Assembly: GCA_037043015.1 (NCBI GenBank)
Contig: CM073321.1
Coordinates: forward strand, 29,563,010 to 29,627,009
Origin: Bryum argenteum
Lineage: Eukaryota > Streptophyta > Bryopsida > Bryales > Bryaceae
Length of the DNA: 64,000 bases
Reading direction: 5' to 3'
Of the stretch, positions 22,497 to 33,034 are shown piece after piece. The translations under genes and the position numbers were made by a program. The notes beneath the pieces were generated by a model. That model was not told the DNA's origin. It ran no database searches and saw nothing but the letters and a program-made list of their open reading frames with translations. Each line of letters begins with the position of its first letter. Position 1 is the first letter of the stretch.

Positions 22497-23338
22497 TGTT
22501 ACCGAGCCAACGCTGTCAGCTGAAGGCACGCCCTTTTCGGAGGAAGACATCGGAAGGCAACGTCAGATGCGGCTATGGAGTGACGAAGGCCGCGACGTCA
22601 GCCCAGGGACGCGATCAAGGCGGAAGGATAATGCCACCGTTAGTCAGCAGGATTCTTCGGTGGCAACGATTACTTAAGATGTAGAAAACAAGGATTAGCC
22701 ACTTCTTAGTCAACCGGTGTTAAACTGGAGCAGCACGCTGCGATTGTATTGCTTTTGCTTATGAATACAACGGTCTGAGAACCGGCCTTTTCTCTAATTC
22801 TCTGATTCTCTGTGTTCTCTCTCACTCTGTATTGCCTCGCCTCCCTGCATTCAGTCTATCACTACCCCTTTTCTTACTCCCCGCTCTATGGCAACAATGC
22901 TGGTAATCCCTCGATGCCTCGCGCTGCCTTACACACGCGCCACTGAAGGGTGAAAACCCTGCCAAGAGTGCCCGGCCAACGACGGCAGCAGGGTCTACGA
23001 CACCAACTGTGGTCGCCAGGGTCAACAGAAGCACCCCGTCGACTCTACACGGGTGAGACCTTCTTGGCTCACCTTTCTTTGTTGGCTCTCCGAACTCGAC
23101 ACTCCCGAGCGAGTCAGTCGAGTAACTCTCACGTACCGCTGAGAACTCCTTCACACACTTCCTTCTTCCCTCCTAGCTACAAAAGTCAACGCTGCCTCAG
23201 CCTCCCTTGGCCAGTCAAGGGAAGGACTCCTGCTCTCTCTCTCTCTCTCAAATACTAGGCTGTATTTCTTTTCCTTTCTTCTACACAGGTCGACTTGAGG
23301 GACTACGTAAAGCACTATCCTTGGAAGCCCAGCTAACA
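22497..23338 (+). repeat. Left (5-prime) LTR of E1
   Basis: Begins TGTTACCGAGCC, ends GCTAACA. Contains a CT microsatellite near 23230 that is one unit shorter than in the right LTR. Confidence 0.95.
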
Positions 23339-23340
23339 TT

Positions 23341-23360
23341 TTGGCGACCATGCTGAGGAT
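23341..23360 (+). other. Presumed primer-binding site region of E1
   Basis: Sequence TTGGCGACCATGCTGAGG follows the left LTR after two bases. It does not match the initiator-Met consensus used by E2. The TTGGCG start is of the kind seen in other plant gypsy elements, but I cannot assign the tRNA. Confidence 0.35.
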
Positions 23361-23409
23361 ATAGTGTGGAGTCTCTCCATAGTCGACTTGAAGTTATCCA
23401 CCGAGAACA

Positions 23410-24483
23410 ATGGCGCCACGGCAGCCCAAGGACAAAGAACCGGAAACAGTTCCACCAAACGATGACCCAGATTCTACCAAAGAATTTTTGCAATGGATGA
23501 GACAGCATATGACAAAGCTAGTTGCAAAAAACGAGGCTACTAATGCACGGCTTGAACTACTTAGCCACCAGTATTAAAATCTAGAGGGAACAGCCACCTC
23601 GGCTGCCATGCCCAACCCAGGAGTCGCAGCGATGCCATCAACGTCCACTTTGGTGCCCCTTATCAATTCTACGATGGCCACCTCAATGGACTCAGGAGAA
23701 AGAGATCGACTGAACAAACTACCAAAAATACCGTACCCGGTGTTTGACGACGCTGCAGACCCCGACTGGCATGTCAGGCGTTTCAAAGTTATTGCTCGTA
23801 CCAATGGAGTTTCCACAACTGCTGACTTACAAAACATCTTCGGTACCACATTACAAGGGAATCATATCAACTGGTACATCGATTTCAAAGCAGAACATGT
23901 CAATCCCACTTGGGAAGACATGGAACGGAGTTTTTTACAAAAGTTTCGTAAGCTAAAGACGTCATCTGAAATCCTCCGCGCTCTAGGTAACATCACGCAA
24001 GACAAAGGGGAGACTGTCGATACCTTTTACGATTGTTTCAAACAGTTAGCCGACAAACTCAACCAGAAGCCAACCGACGACTATTTGTGCGAATGGTTTA
24101 AAAACGGTTTGTTACCTTGGATTCAGCAGGGTATTGTAATCAGGGGTGTAAAGACCTTACCTGATATTCTTACAGCTGCCAACGACATCAGTAGGGAGTT
24201 AGGACTACTCCATAAAACTCAAGCCCCGCTGTTGCCTCTACCAACATCTCAAAACGATGCCCGCATTACGCTGACTCTCTGCACAACTTGTGGGAAGGCC
24301 CATAATGGTGGCTGTTGGTTTGCAGCGGGCAACAATATGGGTAATGACAACAGAAGGCACGCCTTACTGCGGCAACTGTGTACCCTGACGAAGTCCACGT
24401 TGGCGCTTTTCAACCAGGAAAAGGTGACGGCTGTTGGGAATGTGGATCTCCCCACCACGGGCGAGGACAATGCCCAATTCTGA
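23410..24483 (+). pseudogene. E1 gag polyprotein
   Basis: ATG at 23410 begins a frame that is interrupted by TAA at 23575 and otherwise open to TGA at 24481 (about 357 codons). The middle carries a gag core: a DPDWHVRRFKVIART segment, then NWYIDFKAEH, WEDMERSFLQKF, DTFYDCFKQLADKL. A short zinc-knuckle-like CTTCGKAHNGGC lies near the end of this frame, while a second, better knuckle (CWECGSPHHGRGQC) is in frame 3, overlapping. Expression of both knuckles would need a shift of frame within 24360-24483, the usual gag-pol boundary arrangement. Gag forms the particle that packages the element RNA. Confidence 0.85.
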
Positions 24484-27400
24484 AACAACGTTGGGCCCAA
24501 AATAGGCACAATTCCGATGCAAGTCCTCAAACAACGACGACTATGGACTCGCAGAGACTGCACCCAAACAGAAGGGAGGGAGTTATGTTGACTGAAGTCC
24601 ATGGGACTGAAACAAATGTCTCCACTATCAGTACCGCCGCCGTAACCACGAGGTCTAAAGCCACGGCACCGGATCACGTGGTGGAACATCGTAAACCTTT
24701 CCCTGACCAATATTGGGAAAGATTGCACAACCTTCGACAACAGATACAGGCGGATCTGGAGACTACCTCGGATGACAACATGCAGCAAATACTTGACAAT
24801 ACTACTATGAGTATTACCTTAACAAGTTTGCTAAAGATTACTCCAGAATTGCAAAAGTATCTGCAGCAGACAGCGCTGCCAGACACTTCGACAGCGTTGA
24901 TGACTGTTGACACTAACGTGACTACCATCGACCCGGACGCTGCCGTCATACACTTACGGCTGGGACAACATAAGCTGTCAAATGTCCTGGTAGATGGAGG
25001 CTCCGGTGTCAACGTAATGAGTGACAGCCTTAGACGACAGTTGGGATTGCCACCACCAAAGATGGCTCAGTTCATATTAAGAATGGCAAACGATGCCCCT
25101 GTAACACCACTAGGCATCCTGGCCACTGTCGCCATCACCACACACGGGGTGTCTACGCCGGCCACCTTTGTTGTCATAGATATGCCAGATAGTACTAATT
25201 TCCCTATGATCCTAGGACGACCATGGTTAAGAGATATGAATGCGGTGCATGATTGGGCACGAAACCAAATTCGTCTGCGCCATCATGATAGAATAGTCAT
25301 CATTCCTGTAGATAGGTGTATTACTAAAGCTAAAGTTGACTAGATCCGGTCCACGGCAGGAACAAATTGGGGCAAAGGACTAACAGCTGAACAAGAAGCT
25401 TTAGTTTTTCACGCCGATCCTTCCTTAATCCCTGTCGCCAAAATACAACTAGCTAGCATTGTGACCGAACAAGAAGGCTTAGATATACCTGACCACTTCA
25501 CACAAGAAGTCCAAGAGGACATCACTGTGAACGCGACACCAGCAACCAAGGCCTTGGAACAAAAAGTTGTGACAGGATGGACCAACGGCGCCACCGACAA
25601 CGTTGAATTGGTCAACTTGGGTACCACTGAAGAGCCTAAATATGTGAAAATCAACGCTGACGCTCCCAAAGACATTAAACGCGCAGCAATTGCACTGTTC
25701 CAGGAATATAGAGATATATTCGCCTGGACCCACGAAGACCTCAAGGGAATCCAGAGAAACATCGCTGAGCACACTATAGATTTGAAACTAGATGCACAAC
25801 CTGTGCAACAACGGAGGTACCGGATGAACCCCAACTACGCTGCCAAAGTCAAAACTGAAATGGAAAAGCTGCTTAGTGCCAAATTCATTTCACCCGTCGA
25901 TGCCGCCCCTTGGTTGTCCCCTATAGTTATCATTCCGAAGAAAAATGGCACCCTGCACATTTGCGTAGACTTTTGCAAACTCAATGCTGCCACCAAAAAG
26001 GATCACTACCCACTGCCGCATATGGAAGAAATAATAGACGAGGTAGCAGGTCATGAGATGTATTCCTTTTTCGATTGCTTCTCAGGATATTACCAAGTTG
26101 CCATGGCTGAATAAGACAAAAACAAGACAGCCTTCTCTACCGAATGGAGACCTTATCAATTCGAACGCATGCCGTTTCGTGCCAAAAACGCCCCAATGAC
26201 ATTCCAAAGAGTCATGGAATTAATATTCCGCCCATATTTGAAAAGATTTTTTCGTATCTACTTAGATGACGGCACGGTCTATGGCCAAATGAAAAACCAT
26301 GTCGACAACCTAAGGCACATATTTCACGCCTGTCGTACCAACGGAGTCAGCCTCAACGCCGACAAATGCATTTTTTTGTTTTTCGCAGGCGTCATCTTGG
26401 GGTATATCGTATGCAAATACGGTAAACTCCCCGACCCAGCGAAAATTCAGGACATCATGGATATGACTCCACCCAAGGACCAAAAAGGGGTACAACGACT
26501 GCTGGGGTTATCGCAGTTCAACACAATGTACATTGAAAAGTTGGCCCATATTACTGCACCAATTACCAAGCTCAACCACGCTGGCTATTCCTACCCGCGA
26601 GATTGGACAACAGAAGCACAAGCTGCCTTGGAAAAGATTAAGCAAGCATACTCAAAAGCCCCCATACTATTGGCTCCCGATTGGTCTAAACCTTTCCATG
26701 TCCACACCGACGCCTCTCAGGTAGCCGTGGGGGTCATGTTAGCCCAAAACGTAGACGGCAAACATGATCAACCTGTTGCTTATGCCAGTAGACTACTTAA
26801 TCAGGCAGAAAAGAACTATTCAACCACCGAAAGGGAGGCCCTGGCTATGATTTATGCAGTGAAGAAATTTCGGCATTACTTACTAGGAAACAAATTCAGA
26901 TTCATGGTAGACCACCATAGTTTGTCTTATTTAGTAAATCAACCGCTGGTTACAGGCAGAGTAGCAAGGTGGATTATGATTCTCATGGAGTATGATTTTG
27001 AGGTAGTTTATATTCCTGGTAGAAGACACATCGTAGCGGACTATTTGTCTCGCGACACGAACACAACTGGAGAAGGTATCGATGACTCATTTAACGAACC
27101 ATACCTACACACGGCGGCTATACAGGCAACGGAGGAAACAGAAGTCAACGATTGGAGGCAGCACATTGTGGAATACCTGGCTAACGGCAAGATTTCCGAA
27201 GACACCACAGGAACACAAAGAATCAGGTTCGTACGAAAAACGCTGCCGTATACTCTGGTCCAGGGGCGATTACACTGGAAAGGAGTGGACGGTGAAGTAC
27301 GATTCTGCGTACCCACGAGTCAACAACAAGACATCATTTCCTATTTGCACGATGGACCGGCTAGGGGGCATCAGGGTCCGGAGACAACCATCACGAAAAT

Positions 27401-29309
27401 ACTGACAACAAGGTACTGGTGGCCAACAATGCACAAGGATTCCATTGAGTATATCAAACGTTGCCATGCTTGTCAGACAGCCACTACAAACTTCCGCTAC
27501 CAAGGCAAGGTACCGATGAAGTCCATTCTCCCCTTAGGACCCTTCCAGAGGTGGGGCTTGGACTTCGTGGGCCCCATTCGTCCGGTGACAAAACAAGGGT
27601 ATAAGTACATACTTGTTGCCACCGATTATACAACAAAATGGGTAGAAGCCAAGCCGCTCAGAAATAACACTGCTGTTGTCACCGCATCTTTCATATACGA
27701 CAACATTATTACTAGATTCGGATGTCCGTTAGAAATTGTTTCTGACCAAGGCACACACTTCGTTAACGCTGTCATCGAGGAACTGATGGAGAAACACCTC
27801 ATCAAACAACGAACCAGCACGGTGTACTATCCGCAAGGCAACAGACAAGCCAAGTCGACCAATAAAACTATCATCAACATGTTACGCAAGTTTACCCAGG
27901 CCAACTATGGAGATTGGGATGACTGCTTACCAGCAGCTCTATGGGCATACCGAGTAGCGGTGAAGTCAGCAACACAAGCCAGCCCGTTTGAGCTGGTCTA
28001 CGGCACGCAGCCCCTGTTGCCAACAGAATACTTAGTGCCGACATTTCAAACCTTACAGCCGAAAGATTATGCACCTCGCCGAGTGTTGGCTGCCAGAATG
28101 GAGGACCTTCACAAACTGGAAGAAATCCGCGATGCCGCAAATAAAAATATCCTGCACAAACAAGCTCTTACTACAAAACACTTTCAAGGATCCTAGCCTC
28201 CTCGTATCTTTGCCAAAGGTGACCAAATCTTATGGTGTCCACGAGATCCTAAACTGCGAAAAACTAAATTTGAATCCGTCTGGCACGGACCATACAGGAT
28301 ACAACTAGTTCTGCCAAACAACACCGTTCTTTTGGTCAACGAGGACAACTACGATGCGCAGGCAACAATAGTCAACGCAGCCAAGCTGAAGCATTACTAC
28401 GGAATGAATAAGCTACGGGTGCCAACGCTAAGTCTAGGACAGTTACACAACAACTTGGTCACCGAGGCCCAACAGTGGACAACCGAGGACAATCGCGCTG
28501 ACACAGCGGAATTGCCCGATGTCAACACCGATGCTTCAGAACTCTCGCATAAAAACCCGCTGCAAGATGCCTCGGCAGACACCAGGGACCACCTCAACGA
28601 AGAGCTGACAACCGAGGACAAGCCTGCCGAAAACACAGACTCGCTCGAGGGCAACAAAGACGCCTCGGCAAACACCCACGTTGCCTCGGCTGAACAAAGG
28701 ACAGCACATGGCCAACAAGGAGGGCATCATGCCTCGGCAGACGCCCTGACCGCCTCGGGAACACAGAAGACAACGCAGACCGGACTCGAATGGCCAATAG
28801 GGAAAAAGGGGGAAGGCAAGGATGCCCCCACTATAGTCCACATAAATCATATTCATGTGGACAAGTACAGCCATCAAGGGCACCTCGGTGATTGGACCAT
28901 CATCACTAACAATGATGGCCCCATGATGGACAGACAGCCGCCACCCGAGACAGGCACTCAAAGTCCTATCCACGCCACCAAATGCCATCCAAAGTACTCA
29001 AAGGGAATTTGCCCTGGTTACCCATCGCCGCCAAAACCACCCGCCGAGACAGACCCAGGGCTACCCACCGAGACAAGCTCACCACCTACTGCCGAGACAG
29101 GCAACAAAAAGTATATAAATATGGCAGCAGGGGAGAAGGACCCTCATTTGTACGCTGCATTGTCTCGCTCTCTCCCTCTCCCTCCCTCGCTCCCTCGCTC
29201 TCACTCGCATTTGCCCCTTCTGTCACCCACCTCCGCTTTTGCTGCTTCTTTTCCACTGTTGTCTTCACACGCCGCCACACATACGAACTCCTCTGCTGTT
29301 GTCCTTTGA
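24360..29309 (+). pseudogene. E1 pol: protease, reverse transcriptase, RNase H, integrase
   Basis: One frame with three stops: TAG 25341, TAA 26112, TAG 28194. Visible parts: zinc knuckle (about 24432-24473), aspartic protease (LVDGGSGVN, near 24990), RT (PWLSPIVIIPKKNG; catalytic YLDDG near 26260), RNase H ([21 protein letters not shown]), integrase zinc region (GHQGP ... CHACQ), core Asp in WGLDFVGP and SDQGTHF, and a GPYR module after the last stop. The third catalytic position reads RQAKSTNK where the family has a Glu, and the RT has CVDFCKLN where Tyr-Arg is normal, so both enzymes are damaged. Downstream of 28380 the frame continues as about 300 codons of acidic, Thr/Glu-rich repeats (ASADT, EDKPAENTD), ending at TGA 29307; this tail overlaps the ORF3 promoter. 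Confidence 0.92.
29112..29121 (+). promoter_or_regulatory. Internal TATA box before E1 ORF3
   Basis: TATATAAATA, a near-consensus plant TATA, followed by a pyrimidine-rich stretch (CTCTCTCCCTC, 29160-29215) like a plant 5-prime leader, and the ORF3 ATG at 29335. Suggests ORF3 has its own transcript rather than relying on splicing from the LTR. Confidence 0.5.
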
Positions 29310-29334
29310 CGCCTTCGGTGTTTTGCTGAAAGCT

Positions 29335-31464
29335 ATGGCGCAGCGACCGAAGTTGCTTCCGTTCCACACACCCAAGAATATGGTCGACTGGATCACGAGG
29401 ATAGACACCGTGTGGGCCGCAGAAATAGGCATCAATCGCTACAGAGAGGACATGCACCACTGGCGTCTTGACATTGGTCGTTGCCAGCAATTTGTGAACA
29501 GCATGGTACTCAAAGGCGACGCCAACGCATTCCCTGTAGGCACCGTGGAGGGGGTCGAACTGCAGTTCTCCCCTTATTACTTATTTCAGCACTATGGGTG
29601 GGATGGCACCGGGCTTATGAGGTGGACGGAGGATTGCGGATATGAGAAGCCAGATCTACGCGCAAGGTTTCCCAATGTGCAATGCGACCCAAACAAGGGG
29701 TATGACGTGCGGCAGATAGGAACGTTGCTACCGGAGCCCTGGTACGTGCGCGTTCGAGGCATTCTCAGCCAGATCTTCCTTCGCGTCAACTGCAATATTA
29801 TCACACCGTTGCAGCTGGAATTGCTACTCATGACGGAAGCCGGAGCCAAGATCAACTGGGGTCTTATAATGGAGCAGAATTTTAGGTTGGAATTGAAGAA
29901 TTACTAGCAAAGGGCAAATTATGTGAGTCCCATCGGACCCTTCTTGTCCACGTTCATCAGCCGAATGTTGGCGCTCCACCGGGACCAGCGCCCCATGCCG
30001 CCATTGATGAGTTTTGCTGATATTCAGCAACATCAGCAAACCAACCCAGCAGTCTTAACGTTGGCCAACCCCGGAGTCCCGAGTTCCAATAAGCGGCCTC
30101 GTATTCAGTTTGAGATACCGACAGCGTAGGCAACACAACAGACGACACCCCGCGAGCAGCTGCAGGTTCACGCGGACGCACTCACGACATGACTGCAGAC
30201 TCTATTGGCCCACTTTGATAGCGCGGAGACACAGAAAGAAGCATTAGATATCAAAGTTAGGGAGCTTGAAGTGGAGAACACCCGAAAGCTGCGAGCCGTG
30301 CAAGCAGATGTTAGAAAGAAAGACGACAGGATCCTACAGTTGCAGCGTGAGCTGGACAAGGCTGCCACCAATCGACAACAGTTGGCAACCAAAGTTGGTA
30401 TTTTGCAAATAGACTTGCAAACGGCCAACGACAGCGTTCAGGCAATGGCACAGGAACGCGATATCGCCATGGAGCGCGTCAAGGCCATGGAGAGTAACCA
30501 AGTGGCCTTGAGACAGAGTTACGAGCAGTTGGCCAGCCAACACCCCCCGATGGCCATGGACGACGTTAGGCAGAGGGATCTGCAGAATGACATGGACAAC
30601 TTTGAGGCGAACAAGCTCCTCTGGGTACACAACGCTGCCACCACCATAGCCACAGTGATGTATAACGCCATGTGTAAACTTCCAGCAACACAACAGCTGC
30701 CAGAGGACTTCGTTCCCCAATGTGTACAGGACTCGCTGAGAGAATTAGGGCTTGACGAGCCAGACTACGATGGCTCGTATGACAACGCTAATAGCCTTGA
30801 GGTGATGGACACAGCCACGACGGGAGACATCGTAGAGCAAGAGATAGGTAATCAGCATCTTCCCCATTTGGATATCGGAGCACCTGCCAACGAAGTCAGT
30901 GCACCCTCTACCGACATCAACTTGGTGACATTTCAGGTAGCACCTACTGAAGAGCGTGACCGGGTGCAAATTCCAGATCATTTTACCGACACTGAGGAGA
31001 CTCCCCAGCCATTACCGAAGCACCCACCATCAGAGGAAATCGCACTGAGCCGGGGAGTTTCGCCACGGTCAACGGCCTCTCCTCCCCGACGTCAATCGGT
31101 AAATCCAATACCTCGATCTTTCGCGGAGCATAAACAAGAATTGCTTAAGCTATCAGACGATGGATCGTGGGATGTAGAGACAGGGGATACCAGTGAGGAC
31201 GAAGAAGAGTATCACCAGGCAGCAGAGGAAGTCTGCCAGTACTTCTTCAATCACCCCGACTTAGCGCAGCGGTTCACCAACCCCAAAGCCGACAATGTCA
31301 ACTGCCCTGGATGCAACAAGATGTTAGGTAAGATAGTCTATGATGTCTACGCCCATGCTGCCAACGTACGGGACAAACTCCTGTTGCACAGAGGAATTGC
31401 TGCTGCCATCAAGGATTTGTATGATGGCCATGAACCCCCTCGCCGTGGACAACAACTCCCTTGA
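29335..31464 (+). pseudogene. E1 ORF3: coiled-coil protein with zf-XS-like C-terminus
   Basis: ATG 29335 to TGA 31462 in one frame, 709 codons, interrupted by TAG 29905, TAG 30127 and TGA 30190. Order: an unrecognised N-terminal region of about 190 residues (LPFHTPKNMVDWITRIDTVW ... GWDGTGLMRWTED), a linker, a long heptad-like coiled coil (about 30205-30550), a middle region with LLWVHNAATTIATVMYNAM, an acidic stretch, and at 31290-31430 a CPGC ... VYDVYAHAANV ... LLLHRGIAAAIKDL segment. That order of C-P-x-C, tyrosine, HA and a later H-x3-A follows the zf-XS zinc finger of SGS3/IDN2/FDM plant silencing proteins, which also carry coiled coils. Position between pol and the right LTR matches the extra sense ORF of some plant gypsy elements. 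Role unknown; interference with RNA silencing is only an inference. Confidence 0.6.
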
Positions 31465-31540
31465 GAGGTTACCCAACCTAATCGTCGACCCGCGGAACGC
31501 ACCTCCCGCCGATGACAAATCCGAGGACGGATTGTGCTCT

Positions 31541-31556
31541 CAGAGAGACGGCAAAA
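31541..31556 (+). other. Polypurine tract of E1
   Basis: Purine-rich CAGAGAGACGGCAAAA immediately before the right LTR, the expected priming site for plus-strand DNA synthesis. Two pyrimidines interrupt it. Confidence 0.5.
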
Positions 31557-32400
31557 TGTTACCGAGCCAACGCTGTCAGCTGAAGGCACGCCCTTTTCGG
31601 AGGAAGACACCGGAAGGCAACGTCAGATGCGGCTATGGAGTCGCGAAGGCCGCGACGTCAGCCCAAGGACGCGATCAAGGCGGAAGGATAATGCCACCGT
31701 TAGTCAGCAGGATTCTTCGGTGGCAACGATTACTTAAGATGTAGAAAACAAGGATTAGCCACTTCTTAGTCAACCGGTGTTAAACTGGAGCAGCACGCTG
31801 CGATTGTATTGCTTTTGCTTATGAATACAACGGTCTGAGAACCGGCCTTTTCTCTAATTCTCTGATTCTCTGTGTTCTCTCTCACTCTGTATTGCCTCGC
31901 CTCCCTGCATTCAGTCTATCACTACCCCTTTTCTTACTCCCCGCTCTATGGCAACAATGCTGGTAATCCCTCGATGCCTCGCGCTGCCTTACACACGCGC
32001 CACTGAAGGGTGAAAACCCTGCCAAGAGTGCCCGGCCAACGACGGCAGCAGGGTCTACGACACCAACTGTGGTCGCCAGGGTCAACAGAAGCACCCCGTC
32101 GACTCTACACGGGTGAGACCTTCTTGGCTCACCTTTCTTTGTTGGCTCTCCGAACTCGACACTCCCGAGCGAGTCAGTCGAGTAACTCTCACGTACCGCT
32201 GAGAACTCCTTCACACACTTCCTTCTTCCCTCCTAGCTACAAAAGTCAACGCTGCCTCAGCCTCCCTTGGCCAGTCAAGGGAAGGACTCCTGCTCTCTCT
32301 CTCTCTCTCTCAAATACTAGGCTGTATTTCTTTTCCTTTCTTCTACACAGGTCGACTTGAGGGACTACGTAAAGCACTATCCTTGGAAGCCCAACTAACA
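31557..32400 (+). repeat. Right (3-prime) LTR of E1
   Basis: Begins TGTTACCGAGCC, ends ACTAACA. Nearly identical to the left LTR; the differences are clustered in the first 110 bp plus one CT unit and one base near the end. Confidence 0.95.
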
Positions 32401-32405
32401 ACTGG
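32401..32405 (+). repeat. Target-site duplication ACTGG, right, of E1
   Basis: Second copy of the duplicated target, adjoining the right LTR; see 22492-22496. Confidence 0.95.
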
Positions 32406-33034
32406 TTAAATTAGAGGGGTCGGAGAAAGTTCGTCAAAAATCTGAGCAAATAAAATTCGCCAACTCCTGTAGACGTACCAAGGGCCGGATTGGAACCCTT
32501 GGAGAAATTGACATTACGAAAAGACTACGCATTCAACTTAGGAGATCATCGGGCCTCGAAGGAGTTATATAGGAGATGCAGTGTGACAAAGGGTACTCGG
32601 GGCGGAAACAAGAGATCATCAGTGAGTATGTCCTCAAAGCACAATCCTCAAAGCACACTTCGGCGTATGAGAATGTTAGTTGTGGTGACGAAGACCCACT
32701 TCTTCCATAGGTTCCTGCAAGTTTGGCCCAACCCCCACGGAAAAACAATTGTGTGGCCATTGAATCTTTAGTGCACAACCTCGATACGAACGCAATCTCA
32801 AAGTTAACCGATCCGACCCCAAAAAATATTAAACCTGCGCACGGAGAATCCACGCCACCTACACCCCTAGAGATAATGATTAAAAAACAGATTTAGGAGC
32901 TACGGACATCCGCAATGGGCAATACAGACGATGTCTGCTCTCTGATTGACACACTAATGCTACAGTTGGAGTGCTTGAAGAGGCGGCAGGTCTCGTCTAG
33001 AGGGTCAACTGAGGTTGCTCATATGTCTCAGTAA
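32406..33034 (+). pseudogene. En/Spm ORF1-like frame, right part
   Basis: Resumes the reading frame broken by E1. A Ser/Glu/Lys/Asn/Arg block (EGSEKVRQKSEQIKFANS, then RRTKGRIG) fits the conserved block of Transposase_24-like proteins, followed by DITKRLRIQL and a tail ending at TAA 33032 with a Leu-rich segment (SLIDTLMLQLECLKRR) before it. In-frame TAG codons occur near 32572, 32716 and 32893. Together with the left part the ORF would be about 400 codons with four internal TAGs. Confidence 0.4.

Larger units (their letters stand above)
22497..32400 (+). mobile_element. Complete Ty3/gypsy LTR retrotransposon E1 (9,904 bp) with extra ORF3
   Basis: LTRs 22497-23338 (842 bp) and 31557-32400 (844 bp), both TG...CA; they differ by my count at five positions plus one CT dinucleotide, so the insertion is recent. 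Internal order: gag (frame 1), protease-RT-RNase H-integrase (frame 3), then an internal TATA box and a third ORF in sense before the right LTR. Coding parts carry at least seven in-frame stops and altered integrase residues, so the copy is not autonomous. It interrupts an older En/Spm ORF1-like frame. Confidence 0.95.

Noticed and set aside
2626-33034. Alternative nuclear code with TAG or TAA as glutamine, suggested by the many in-frame TAGs
   Set aside because: TAG and TAA also serve as apparent genuine ends (methyltransferase gene TAA 51618, gene B TAA 16556, coiled-coil ORF TAG 62310), several stops replace Tyr or Trp rather than Gln, and TGA stops and frameshifts occur in the same frames. 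Simple decay explains it.
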